Positions 18,261 to 26,960 of a stretch of DNA of 34,125 nucleotides are shown here, in pieces; position 1 is the first letter of the stretch, and each line of letters starts with the position of its first letter. The stretch lies in the NCBI GenBank assembly GCA_937922155.1, contig CAKZVL010000163.1, forward strand, positions 1-34,125, written 5' to 3'. This DNA comes from an uncultured Paracoccaceae bacterium. Lineage in GTDB: Bacteria > Pseudomonadota > Alphaproteobacteria > Rhodobacterales > Rhodobacteraceae. The translations under genes were made by a program, and so were the position numbers. The notes below the pieces were generated by a model. It saw only the letters and a list, made by a program, of their open reading frames with translations, was not told the DNA's origin and searched no databases.

Positions 18261-19343
18261 GTGATCACCTTAGAAAAACGTCCTGAGCCCAGCCAGTTTT
18301 GGGTTTTTGCAACACCATTGTTGTCTGTCTTGCTGACGATGGTTGTCGGTGGGATGCTTTTTGCCGCCTTGGGTCAAAATCCGTTTGTCGCAATGCGCAC
18401 GATTTTTCTCGATCCGCTGTTTTCGGAATTCTCTTGGTTTTATCGTCCACAGCTCTTTATCAAAGGCGCGCCGTTGGTCTTGATCGCGATTGGTTTGTCC
18501 TTTGGGTTTCGCGCCGGGGTTTGGAATATCGGTGCAGAAGGGCAGTACATCATTGGTGCCATTTGCGGCGCCGCCGTAGGCCTTGCTTTTTATCCGATGG
18601 AGGCGCGGTGGCTGATCTTTCCGTTGATGGTGCTTGCTGGCGCATTGGGCGGCTGGGCCTGGGCGATGATACCGGGTATTTTGCGCACCCGGTTTGGAAC
18701 CAATGAGATTCTTGTCAGTCTGATGCTGGTCTATGTGGCCGAACAATTGCTTGCCTCCATGGCGCTTGGACCGTTGCGCAATCCTGATGGCATGGGCTTT
18801 CCCGGATCGCGCAATTTGTCGCAATATCCATCAGCGGCAAACCTTGAACTGATCCAAGAGTCCGCCATGCACTGGGGTGTCGTTGCGGCCTTTATCGCGG
18901 TGATTTTTGCCTATGTCGCCTTGGCGCGGCATCTATTTGGATTTCACGTTCGCCTTGCCGGCCAAGCTCCGCGTGCGGCCAACTTTGCCGGCGTGAACCC
19001 AAACCGCCTGATCCTGATCTGTCTTGGTCTGTCGGGCACCCTAGCCGGGCTTGCGGGTATGTTCGAAGTTTCCGGACCCGCTGGACAAATCAGTATTGAT
19101 TTCAATGTGGGCTATGGCTTTACGGCGATCATCGTCGCCTTTTTGGGTCGGCTGCATCCCATCGGCATTCTGCTGGCTGCGGGATTGATGGCGCTGACCT
19201 ATATTGGCGGCGAAATTGCACAATCAAACCTCGGCCTGCCGGGGGCGGCGATCCAGCTTTTGCAGGGGATGTTGTTGTTTTTCCTACTCGCGGTGGATGT
19301 TTTGACAAACTATCGGATCACTTGGCAAAGAGGGCGCGCTTAA
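18261..19343 (+). CDS. Nucleoside/purine ABC transporter permease (first)
   Basis: An integral membrane protein of the BPD_transp_2 (NupB/YufP-like) family, 360 residues from GTG 18261. It has about eight to ten hydrophobic segments, beginning WVFATPLLSVLLTMVVGGML, and the conserved SFGFRAGVWNIGAEGQYIIG with the family loop motif, then RTRFGTNEILVSLMLVYVAE and the late LAGLAGMFEVSGPAGQ. I prefer GTG 18261 (VITLEKRPEPSQFW) because homologues begin around IRLEKRPEPS and because TGAGGA sits five bases upstream. A TTG at 18183 would add 26 residues translated from the hairpin repeat. Its stop overlaps the next permease (TAATG). Confidence 0.88.
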   Translation: MITLEKRPEPSQFWVFATPLLSVLLTMVVGGMLFAALGQNPFVAMRTIFLDPLFSEFSWFYRPQLFIKGAPLVLIAIGLSFGFRAGVWNIGAEGQYIIGAICGAAVGLAFYPMEARWLIFPLMVLAGALGGWAWAMIPGILRTRFGTNEILVSLMLVYVAEQLLASMALGPLRNPDGMGFPGSRNLSQYPSAANLELIQESAMHWGVVAAFIAVIFAYVALARHLFGFHVRLAGQAPRAANFAGVNPNRLILICLGLSGTLAGLAGMFEVSGPAGQISIDFNVGYGFTAIIVAFLGRLHPIGILLAAGLMALTYIGGEIAQSNLGLPGAAIQLLQGMLLFFLLAVDVLTNYRITWQRGRA

Positions 19344-20257
19344 TGGACCTTTCTGCAATCAACCCCATTTTGTTTTTTGCCTCCCTTATGGTGGCGGCGA
19401 CCCCGATTATTCTGGCCGGGATCGGCGAACTCGTCGTTGAACGTGCCGGAGTGCTCAACCTTGGTGTTGAGGGAATGATGATCCTTGGTGCGGTCTGCGG
19501 GTTCATTGTGGCGGTGAACACAGGGTCAGCTTGGCTTGGCTTTCTTGGCGCCGCCTTGGGCGGGGCTTTGTTGGCCTTGCTGTTTGGCGTGCTCACCCAA
19601 TGCCTGCTGTCCAATCAAGTCGCCACTGGCCTTGCGCTCACACTCTTTGGGCTCGGCCTGTCTGCATTGATGGGGCAAGGTTACATTGGGATTAAGGGAC
19701 CTGTGTTCGCCGATTGGCATATCCCAATTCTTGGTGACATCCCGGTGCTTGGTCCCATCATGTTTCAACAAGATCCCATGGTTTATATCGCCCTCTTGAT
19801 CGTTCTTGGCACTGGGCTGTTTCTGAACCGAACACGCGCGGGTCTGATCTTGCGCGCCGTGGGGGAAAACCACGATGCCGCGCACCAGCTTGGGTACAAG
19901 GTGATCCGCGTGCGGCTGATGGCGCTGGCCTTTGGGGGCGCCTGTGCCGGGCTTGGCGGCGCCTACCTTTCCCTTGTGCGTGTCCCGCAATGGACCGAAG
20001 GCATGACAGCAGGTGCGGGATGGATCGCACTTGCGATTGTGGTTTTTGCGGGCTGGAAACCTTGGCGGCTGTTGCTGGGCGCCTATTTGTTCGGCGGCGT
20101 CACCGTCCTGCAGCTTAATCTACAGGCAGCCGGGGTTGCGATCCCTGTCGAATATCTTTCCATGTCACCCTATCTGGCCACCATCGTCGTTCTGGTTATT
20201 ATGTCGGCAGGACGTGCCCCGGGGAGCCTTGGGCGAATCTTTCATGCCTCGCATTAG
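19343..20257 (+). CDS. Nucleoside/purine ABC transporter permease (second)
   Basis: A 304-residue membrane protein (NupC/YufQ-like), partner of the preceding permease. Landmarks are FASLMVAATPIILAGIGELV, VERAGVLNLGVEGMMILGAV (the EAA-like family motif), the internal FLNRTRAGLILRAVGENHDA, and LSLVRVPQWTEGMTAGAGWI before the last helices. Eight or so hydrophobic segments are visible. ATG at 19343 shares its A with the stop of the upstream gene (TAATG), a strong coupling signal, so I reject the earlier in-frame start at 19322. The BMP gene follows after 30 bases. Confidence 0.9.
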   Translation: MDLSAINPILFFASLMVAATPIILAGIGELVVERAGVLNLGVEGMMILGAVCGFIVAVNTGSAWLGFLGAALGGALLALLFGVLTQCLLSNQVATGLALTLFGLGLSALMGQGYIGIKGPVFADWHIPILGDIPVLGPIMFQQDPMVYIALLIVLGTGLFLNRTRAGLILRAVGENHDAAHQLGYKVIRVRLMALAFGGACAGLGGAYLSLVRVPQWTEGMTAGAGWIALAIVVFAGWKPWRLLLGAYLFGGVTVLQLNLQAAGVAIPVEYLSMSPYLATIVVLVIMSAGRAPGSLGRIFHASH

Positions 20258-20287
20258 CGGGGACCACATACTCATAAGGGGGAACTT

Positions 20288-21376
20288 ATGTCACTTAGAA
20301 CGATCCTAGCGGGCGCTGCACTTGCCGCTGGTTTAACCAGCGGGGCTGTTGCAGATGGCCACGAACCACTGACCGTTGGCTTTGTCTACGTCGGACCTGT
20401 TGGCGACGGCGGCTGGACCTATGAACACGATCAAGGGCGTCTCGCCGTCGAAGAAGCCTTTGGTGAAAAGGTCGAAACCGTTTTTGTTGAAAACGTGCCC
20501 GAAGGCCCGGACTCTGAACGCGTGATGACGCAAATGGCACTGCAAGGTGCAGACCTCATTTTCACCACGTCCTTTGGCTATATGGACCCAACAATCAATG
20601 TCGCAGCGAAATTTCCAGATGTGAAATTTGAACATGCGACAGGCTATAAACAGGCCGACAACGTATCTGTCTATTCCGCGCGCTTTTACGAAGGACGCGC
20701 TGTGCAAGGGCATATTGCTGGCAACATCACTGAATCAAACATCGTCGGTTATATCGCATCTTTCCCGATCCCTGAGGTTATCCGTGGCATCAATGCAGCC
20801 TACCTGCATGCCGCAGCGGTCAATCCAGATGTCGAGTTCAAGATCGTTTGGGTTTACACGTGGTTTGATCCCGCCAAAGAAGCAGAAGCCGCCAACGTCC
20901 TGATCGAACAGGGCGCAGATGTTGTGCTGCAGCACACCGATTCCACTGCCCCTCAGGCGGCCGCGCAAGCAGCCGGCGGAGTTTACACATTCGGCCAAGC
21001 CTCGGACATGACAGAGTTTGGCCCAGTGCCACGGGTGTCTTCGATCATCGACAACTGGGCGCCCTATTACATCGCCCGCACACAGGCTGTCATGGATGGT
21101 ACGTGGGAAAGCGTAAGCACTTGGGACGGCATCGACACCGGCATGGTTGAAATTGGCGAAATCACGGACGCTGTTCCAGCTGATGTAAAGGCCGAAGCCC
21201 TCGCAATGGTCGAAGCAATGCGCACCGGCGCCTATCACCCGTTCACAGGTCCGATCAATAAGCAGGACGGTTCTGTCTGGCTTGCCGAAGGCGAAGTCGC
21301 GTCAGACTATGGCGATGATGGCCTCGCTGGCATGAACTTTTATGTCGAAGGTGTGAGCGGCGAAATTCCTGAATAA
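20288..21376 (+). CDS. BMP-family ABC transporter substrate-binding protein
   Basis: Periplasmic binding protein of the nucleoside importer, 362 residues. The signal peptide (RTILAGAALAAGLTSGAVA, probable cut before DGHE) has no lipobox, so the protein should be free in the periplasm. The Bmp/PnrA-like fold shows VGFVYVGPVGDGGWTYEHDQ near 30, ADLIFTTSFGYMDPTINVAA near 92, ARFYEGRAVQGHIAG near 130 and IASFPIPEVIRGINAA near 155. Members bind purine nucleosides or bases; the xdh neighbours argue for purines here. RBS AAGGGGGAA lies 5 bases before ATG 20288. It is the last gene of the module, followed by a strong terminator. Confidence 0.92.
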   Translation: MSLRTILAGAALAAGLTSGAVADGHEPLTVGFVYVGPVGDGGWTYEHDQGRLAVEEAFGEKVETVFVENVPEGPDSERVMTQMALQGADLIFTTSFGYMDPTINVAAKFPDVKFEHATGYKQADNVSVYSARFYEGRAVQGHIAGNITESNIVGYIASFPIPEVIRGINAAYLHAAAVNPDVEFKIVWVYTWFDPAKEAEAANVLIEQGADVVLQHTDSTAPQAAAQAAGGVYTFGQASDMTEFGPVPRVSSIIDNWAPYYIARTQAVMDGTWESVSTWDGIDTGMVEIGEITDAVPADVKAEALAMVEAMRTGAYHPFTGPINKQDGSVWLAEGEVASDYGDDGLAGMNFYVEGVSGEIPE

Positions 21377-21402
21377 TTGAACGGGAATCACTGAACGATC
21401 TG

Positions 21403-21434
21403 AAAGGCCCGTCCTAGAACGGGCCTTTTGTCTT
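21403..21434 (+). terminator. Rho-independent terminator of the xdh-transporter operon
   Basis: A perfect 10-base stem AAAGGCCCGT (21403-21412) and ACGGGCCTTT (21419-21428) with a 6-base loop, followed by TTGTCTTT. It starts 26 bases beyond the BMP stop. The remaining sequence to 21617 holds no gene that I can see. Confidence 0.85.
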
Positions 21435-21617
21435 TGCTTTAGAAACAATCCCCCATGATTGACCATCATCGTTCAAGTTGACCTAGGGTAAAGGGGAGTG
21501 TTGTCTTTGTTTTGCCCCTTTTCAGTCACACCCACTTCACTTATCGTTTACCAGCACCAAACCGCGCGCCAGTGCATCAAGCCCGGTGCGCAACAGTAGT
21601 TAAAAGGTAGAGTACCA

Positions 21618-22322
21618 ATGAAACGTACGGTCATCGCAGCACTTGCTGCCACTTCAATTTTCGCCGCTACATCGGCAACCGCTACGACGGTGTCACTTGA
21701 AGCACAAAGCAATAGTATCAACGTCTTTGCGGACGCCAACGGTGAAAACGATCTTTATGTCCCGACACAATTCATGGTCGGCTCGTTCCAATCCGATCTG
21801 ACCCTCGCGGGCGCGTTCCGCCTGACAGATGTGTCAAACACGATCAGTGATTTTTTGGCATTCTGCCTGGAACCAGCCGTTCCATTGCTTTTGCCTCACG
21901 ACTACGAAATGGGCAGCTTGTTCTCCAGCGCCATTACCGAAAACATTCAGGCTTTGGCGTCCAACGCTTGGGCACTGGTGACGGACGACAATACAGCTGG
22001 CGCTTTCCAAATGGCGGTTTGGGAAATTGCGACAGAAACAGCATCTGTTTTCGACATCGACACTGGCCATTTCAAAATCACCGGCGCACAGGTTGAATCC
22101 AACCAAGCCGAAGTTCTGGCACAAACTTGGGTGGACAACGTCCAAAACAACGTTTGGACAGCTTCGGATGACTTCCTGATCTTGAATGCAAATGGCACTC
22201 AGGACCTTTTGACCAACATCTCGATCGCAGCGGTACCTGTCCCTGCATCCGGACTGTTGTTGATCGGCGGTCTTGCAGGCGCGGGCGCAATCGCGCGACG
22301 CAAGAAAAAAGCTGCCAAGTAA
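21618..22322 (+). CDS. VPLPA-CTERM surface protein with candidate thioester domain
   Basis: A 234-residue exported protein. It has an N-terminal signal (RTVIAALAATSIFAATSATA) and a C-terminal sorting signal starting VPVPASGLLLIGGLAGAG at 207, then a basic RRKKKAAK end, as in VPLPA-type PEP-CTERM proteins, which are thought to be processed by exosortase-like enzymes at the envelope. The mature part has one cysteine, Cys83 in AFCLEPAVP, and GAFQMAVWEI with Gln131; this pair resembles the Cys-Gln internal thioester signature of TQXA-type domains. Role is unknown; adhesion or matrix formation is inferred. RBS AAAGGTAGAG is 6 bases before ATG 21618. Terminators on both sides make it a single-gene unit. 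Confidence 0.82.
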   Translation: MKRTVIAALAATSIFAATSATATTVSLEAQSNSINVFADANGENDLYVPTQFMVGSFQSDLTLAGAFRLTDVSNTISDFLAFCLEPAVPLLLPHDYEMGSLFSSAITENIQALASNAWALVTDDNTAGAFQMAVWEIATETASVFDIDTGHFKITGAQVESNQAEVLAQTWVDNVQNNVWTASDDFLILNANGTQDLLTNISIAAVPVPASGLLLIGGLAGAGAIARRKKKAAK

Positions 22323-22344
22323 GAATTAGGCCTTCGGGCTTTTG

Positions 22345-22381
22345 GGGCCGCACCTGTTTCGATCAGGTGCGGCCCTTTTTT
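22345..22381 (+). terminator. Rho-independent terminator after the VPLPA gene
   Basis: A perfect 12-base stem GGGCCGCACCTG (22345-22356) and CAGGTGCGGCCC (22364-22375), loop of 7, then six Ts. It lies 22 bases beyond the stop codon. Confidence 0.9.
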
Positions 22382-22484
22382 GTTTGCGACCCAGCCGCAA
22401 TAACGGCTACCTCCGTTGAAGCATGGCCGTTGGTTGCAGCGGAACACGAGAACGCCTTGGCACAACCAACAGGAGCGAAGAACA

Positions 22485-23555
22485 GTGATCGACTTTCTCG
22501 TCATCGGCGGTGGCATCGCGGGTCTTTCTGCCGGCGCACGCCTGTCCAAACTGGGCCAAGTCACAGTGCTAGAGGCCGAAGACGCATTGGCCTACCATTC
22601 CTCTGGACGCTCCGCAGCCGTCTATGAACCCAACTATGGTCAGCCTTCAACCATAGCGCTGAACAAAGTCAGCCTAGAGTATCATCAAAAGGCCAATGTG
22701 CTCAGCCCACGTGGGCTTCTCTTGGTCGCCACCAAGGACAACAAAGACGCGTTCCTTCATGATCAGGACACAATGGCGCTGAAAACAATCACCGTCCAAG
22801 AAGCCTCCTCGATGATCCCGATCCTTGACACATCCGTCATTACCCACGCCGCCCACGAAACCAACGCGCAAGATATCGACACCGACATGCTGGTGCAAAG
22901 CTTTGCTAAAACACTGCGCGGAAACGGCGGCAAGATCGTTGCCAAAGCGGAGGTCACGCAGATCAGGCCCGCCTCAACCGGATGGATCGTGACCGCTGAT
23001 TGCGATTACGAGGCCCGCATCATCGTAAATGCCGCAGGCGCTTGGGCAGATCAAATCGCAACGCTGGCCTCTGTCGCACCGATCGGTTTGCAGCCCATGC
23101 GCCGATCTATGGGGCGCATCCCCGCCCCCGGCAGGCATGACGTCAGCACGTGGCCATTGCTGTTTGGCCCCGGTGAAAACTGGTACGCAAAGCCTGACGC
23201 AGGCTGTTTGCTGGTGTCACCCGCCGAAGAAACGCCGGTCATGCCACACGACGCCTACGCCGATGACATGACCCTCGCAGAGGGGTTTGCAAGGTACGAA
23301 ACCTATGTGACAGAACCCGTGACGCGATTGCTTTCCTCTTGGGCCGGTTTGCGCACCTTTGCGCCAGATCGAACCTTGGTCATCGGGCCCGACCCCGCAC
23401 GGTCAAATTTCATCTGGTGCGCCGGGCAAGGCGGATACGGCATGCAATCCAGTCCGGGGGCCAGCCAACTGCTTGCCGATCTGGTTGGCGGGCAAACGCC
23501 GTTGCTCGACCAAGACGTTGTCGCGGCTTTATCACCAATGCGGTTTCACACCTAA
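22485..23555 (+). CDS. FAD-dependent amine/amino-acid oxidoreductase (D-arginine dehydrogenase-like)
   Basis: A 356-residue DAO-fold flavoprotein, probably cytoplasmic or membrane-associated. The start FLVIGGGIAGLSAGARL is the FAD dinucleotide-binding motif, followed by AYHSSGRSAAVYEPNYGQPS near residues 38-57, a segment that strongly recalls Pseudomonas DauA (D-arginine dehydrogenase). QDIDTDMLVQSFAKTLRGNG, VNAAGAWADQIATLASVAPI, and the C-terminal WAGLRTFAPDRTLVIGPDP and GQGGYGMQSS also fit that family. Substrate specificity is not proven; another D-amino acid or amine is possible. I choose GTG 22485 because AGGAG lies nine bases upstream and because the frame to 22416 is not family-like. 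Confidence 0.85.
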   Translation: MIDFLVIGGGIAGLSAGARLSKLGQVTVLEAEDALAYHSSGRSAAVYEPNYGQPSTIALNKVSLEYHQKANVLSPRGLLLVATKDNKDAFLHDQDTMALKTITVQEASSMIPILDTSVITHAAHETNAQDIDTDMLVQSFAKTLRGNGGKIVAKAEVTQIRPASTGWIVTADCDYEARIIVNAAGAWADQIATLASVAPIGLQPMRRSMGRIPAPGRHDVSTWPLLFGPGENWYAKPDAGCLLVSPAEETPVMPHDAYADDMTLAEGFARYETYVTEPVTRLLSSWAGLRTFAPDRTLVIGPDPARSNFIWCAGQGGYGMQSSPGASQLLADLVGGQTPLLDQDVVAALSPMRFHT

Positions 23556-23574
23556 ACGATCGTCGCCCCGCGCC

Positions 23575-24258
23575 CTACTCCGGTTCTGACAATGTCAGTT
23601 CAACCGGGGCCAACCCATCGATACCGCCAAGGATGACATCGCCAGCAACCACCGGGCCAACGCCCGCTGGTGTGCCTGTCATGACGATATCACCGGGGCC
23701 AAGATGATAATAGTTGGACAGATGGGACAGCACTTCAGGAACTGACCAAACCATATCCGCCAGTGTCGCATCCTGGCGCAATGCCCCGTTCACCGACAAA
23801 TGAATTCGGGCATCCGGGGCGACCTTGCGCGACAGCGCCGCAATGATAGCGCCATGTTCAATGTCTTTGCCCAGATCCCAAGGACGGCGGTGGTCTTTGC
23901 CATCTTGCTGACGATCCCGGCGCGTCATATCTAACCCACCGGCATAGCCATAAACCGCGTTTTCGGCGACAGCTGTGTCCGCCTTGAACAGATCCGCGCC
24001 AAGTGCGACCACCATCTCCATCTCATAATGGTAATTGGCTGTCCCCGGTGGATAAGGCAGGGTTTGGCCAGAGGGTGCTAATGCCTCCGCCGATTTCATG
24101 AAATACCACGGCGCTTCGCGATCGACCTCGCCGCCCATCTCGACCGCGTGGGCGACATAGTTGCGCCCGACGCAAAAGATGCGGCGCACTGGGTAAAGGT
24201 CGCTTGTCCCTTCAATCTGAAGGGACTTGGTTTGCGTGGGTGGAAATACATAAGCCAT
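23575..24258 (-). CDS. Fumarylacetoacetate hydrolase-fold protein
   Basis: A 227-residue FAH-family enzyme, similar to fumarylpyruvate or acylpyruvate hydrolases that split C-C bonds of dioxo acids using a divalent metal. Motifs: IFCVGRNYVAHAVEMG near residue 28, HYEMEMVVALG near 77 with the metal-binding glutamates, AGGLDMTRRDRQ near 105 with the metal-binding aspartate, GKDIEHGAII near 129 and VMTGTPAGVGPVVAGD near 191. No partner from a single aromatic pathway is next to it, so the natural substrate is open. It is convergent with the FAD enzyme gene across 19 bases and lies downstream of the dimethylglycine-dehydrogenase-like gene on the same strand, separated by a large hairpin. Confidence 0.87.
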   Translation of the reverse strand: MAYVFPPTQTKSLQIEGTSDLYPVRRIFCVGRNYVAHAVEMGGEVDREAPWYFMKSAEALAPSGQTLPYPPGTANYHYEMEMVVALGADLFKADTAVAENAVYGYAGGLDMTRRDRQQDGKDHRRPWDLGKDIEHGAIIAALSRKVAPDARIHLSVNGALRQDATLADMVWSVPEVLSHLSNYYHLGPGDIVMTGTPAGVGPVVAGDVILGGIDGLAPVELTLSEPE

Positions 24259-24300
24259 GCGCGCAACCTGTTTGGAACGGGGGCAAAGGTCAATGAGTCA

Positions 24301-24346
24301 GACGGGCCAACACCTGCCCACCCCGGCGGGCAGTTGTTGGCCCGTC
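24301..24346. terminator. Long inverted repeat between two minus-strand genes
   Basis: GACGGGCCAACA plus CTGCCC (24301-24319) pairs with GGGCAG plus TGTTGGCCCGTC (24328-24346), one mismatch in 19 positions and an 8-base loop. It lies ten bases from the stop of the gene ending at 24356, where a terminator for that gene would be expected, though no clear T-run follows. Confidence 0.55.
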
Positions 24347-24355
24347 TCAGTTGCC

Positions 24356-26845
24356 TCAACCGTCCTTGCGAATAACCTCATTCTTGGGATCATAAGGGCT
24401 GTCTTGCACAACCTCAGCAGGCCAAAGCTTATTAAACATCTTAACCTGCAACTTGGTGCCCGCCACCGCCTGTTCCGGCGCGACATAACCCATGCCAATC
24501 GACTTACCAAACGCCACGGAATACCCACCCGAGGTCAAACGCCCAACGCGGGTTTCACCTGCATAAAGCGCTTCGTGCCCCCATGGGTCTGCATCATCCG
24601 GCCCGTCGATCAACAGCGTCACGCAAGTGGATCGCACACCAATGTTTTCCATCGCAGCCTTGCCCTGAAAATCTTTACTCAGATCAACAAACCGGGGCAA
24701 ATCCGCCTCTAGCGGTGTCGCGTCTCGACCCAATTCATTACCAAAAGCACGATAGGATTTTTCCTGTCGCAACCAGTTCTGCGCCCGCGCGCCGACCAGT
24801 TTCATCCCGTGTTTTTCGCCCGCCTTTTCCAGCAGGTCGAATAGGTAATTCTGCATCTCAATCGGGTGATGCAATTCCCACCCCAACTCGCCCGTATAAG
24901 CGACACGGATCGCCTTCACCGGGCACATGCCCAGTTCGATCTGGCGCGCGCTTAACCAAGGAAAGCGTTTATTGGAAAGCGCTGTTTCGGGGTCAGGATC
25001 GTTGATCACTTCTTTCAAAACATCCCGCGCCTTCGGCCCAGCGATGGCAAAAACACCCCATTGCGTGGTCACGTCCTGCTCATTGATGCGGCCGAACGCG
25101 GCCTCTTTCTCCTTGATCGCTTTGTACAGAAAATCCTGATCATAAGCATGCCATGCCCCAGCACTCACGAGGTAATAATCATCCTCAGCCAGCCGAACGA
25201 TGGTGTATTCCGTCCGGGTCGTCCCGGCCGCCGTTAAGGCATAGGTCAGGTTAATGCGCCCGACCTTGGGCAGCTTGTTCGTGGTGAACCAATCAAGGAA
25301 AGCAGTCGCGCCCGGACCACTAATGCGATGCTTGGTAAAGGCGGTGGCGTCGATCAGGCCGACACCTTCGCGGATCGCCTTCGCCTCTTCCACCGCATAT
25401 TGCCACCAGCCGCCGCGGCGAAAACTGCGGCTTTCGGCATCATTGAACCCGGCAGGCGCAAAGTAATTCGGACGCTCCCACCCGTTGACCTGGCCAAATT
25501 GCGCACCACGCGCCGCTTGCCGATCATAGGCAGGCGATGTGCGCAAGGGGCGGCAAGCGGGGCGTTCCTCGTCCGGGTGATGCAGGATATAGACGTGTTC
25601 ATACGCCTCTTCGTTTTTGCGGGCCGCATATTCCGTCGTCATCCATGACCCGTACCGCTTGGGATCAAGGGAGGCCATGTCGATCTCTGCCTCGCCGTCC
25701 ACCATCATCTGTGCCAGATAATATCCAGTGCCCCCCGCCGCCGTGATCCCGAAAGAGAACCCTTCGGCCAGCCACATATTCGTCAGTCCCGGTGCCGGAC
25801 CCACCAGCGGATTGCCATCAGGCGTGTAACAAATCGGGCCGTTGAAATCGTCCTTTAGACCGCTTTCCTCACACGACGGAACCCGGTGGATCATCGCCAT
25901 ATACTGTGCCTCAATCCGCTCCAGATCGAGCGGGAAAAGGTCAGCGCGGAAACTATCCGGCACACCATGTTCAAATTGCGCTGGTGCGTTTTTCTCGTAA
26001 ACACCCAAGATCCAACCGCCTCGTTCTTCGCGTACATAAGACTGCGCATCCGCATCACGAATGACAGGATGTTCAGGGTTGTCCTTGCGCCATTCGACCA
26101 GCGCGGGGTCTTGATCCATCACGATGAACTGATGCTCTACCGGGATCGCAGGTATTTTGATGCCCAGCTTTTTGGCCGTGGTTTGGGCATGGTTGCCACT
26201 GGCGGTAACGACATGCTCAGCGGTGACAACAACCTGCTCATCCGACGGCACCAGGTTGCCGCCCTTTTCGATCATCTTGGTGCAAGTCACGTCCCAAGCA
26301 TCACCGTTCCAATGAAACGCATCCGCCTGCCATTTACGCTCGATCATCACACCGCGCTGCCGCGCGCCTTTGGCCATCGCCATCGTCACATCGGCGGGGT
26401 TAATGTAGCCATCTGTGTGATGGTACAACGCCCCCTTCAGATCATCGGTGCGGATCAGGGGCCACTTTGCCTTGATCTCGTCAGGGGTCATCCAAACGTA
26501 GGGCACGTCGCAAGTTTCAGCCGTAGACGCATACAGCATATATTCGTCCATGCGTTCATCGGTCTGCGCCATGCGCAAATTGCCCACCACGGCAAATCCA
26601 GCATTCAGACCTGTTTCCGCCTCTAGCGATTTATAAAAATCGACAGAGTATTTGTGGATGTGCGTCGTCGCGTAGGACATATTGAACAGCGGCAAAAGCC
26701 CGGCCGCGTGCCAGGTAGAACCTGAGGTGAGTTCGTCCCGCTCCAACAACATCACATCGTCCCAACCGGCGCGTGCCAGATGATACGCGATCGATGTGCC
26801 AACGGCGCCACCACCAACAACCAATGCTTTGACTTGTGTTTTCAT
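24356..26845 (-). CDS. Dimethylglycine/sarcosine dehydrogenase-like FAD-GcvT fusion protein
   Basis: An 829-residue two-part enzyme. The N-terminal half is a DAO-fold flavin domain with VVGGGAVGTSIAYHLARAGW at 9-28 and GSTWHAAGLLP at 42-52, where His46 matches the residue that covalently holds FAD in dimethylglycine dehydrogenase. PGLTNMWLAEGFSFGITAAG closes the domain. From about residue 425 the protein is aminomethyltransferase (GcvT)-like: GWERPNYFAPAGF, RRGGWWQYAVEEAKAIREGV, VAYTGELGWELHHPIEMQNY, and LTSGGYSVAFGKSIGMGYV. Such enzymes oxidise N-methylated glycines and pass the one-carbon unit to tetrahydrofolate. Dimethylglycine, sarcosine or a related methylamine is equally possible. Its context with another amine-type FAD enzyme suggests amine or osmolyte catabolism, as an inference. 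Confidence 0.88.
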   Translation of the reverse strand: MKTQVKALVVGGGAVGTSIAYHLARAGWDDVMLLERDELTSGSTWHAAGLLPLFNMSYATTHIHKYSVDFYKSLEAETGLNAGFAVVGNLRMAQTDERMDEYMLYASTAETCDVPYVWMTPDEIKAKWPLIRTDDLKGALYHHTDGYINPADVTMAMAKGARQRGVMIERKWQADAFHWNGDAWDVTCTKMIEKGGNLVPSDEQVVVTAEHVVTASGNHAQTTAKKLGIKIPAIPVEHQFIVMDQDPALVEWRKDNPEHPVIRDADAQSYVREERGGWILGVYEKNAPAQFEHGVPDSFRADLFPLDLERIEAQYMAMIHRVPSCEESGLKDDFNGPICYTPDGNPLVGPAPGLTNMWLAEGFSFGITAAGGTGYYLAQMMVDGEAEIDMASLDPKRYGSWMTTEYAARKNEEAYEHVYILHHPDEERPACRPLRTSPAYDRQAARGAQFGQVNGWERPNYFAPAGFNDAESRSFRRGGWWQYAVEEAKAIREGVGLIDATAFTKHRISGPGATAFLDWFTTNKLPKVGRINLTYALTAAGTTRTEYTIVRLAEDDYYLVSAGAWHAYDQDFLYKAIKEKEAAFGRINEQDVTTQWGVFAIAGPKARDVLKEVINDPDPETALSNKRFPWLSARQIELGMCPVKAIRVAYTGELGWELHHPIEMQNYLFDLLEKAGEKHGMKLVGARAQNWLRQEKSYRAFGNELGRDATPLEADLPRFVDLSKDFQGKAAMENIGVRSTCVTLLIDGPDDADPWGHEALYAGETRVGRLTSGGYSVAFGKSIGMGYVAPEQAVAGTKLQVKMFNKLWPAEVVQDSPYDPKNEVIRKDG

Positions 26846-26960
26846 CGCCCAAATCCCCGAACTGCGCTGCTATATCTATGTGCCGGGAAAATTGCGCAGG
26901 CTGGCTGAATGGGCCGACCTGATATAGCGCGAAACCGACCTTTGCAGGCTAAGGGGTCGA

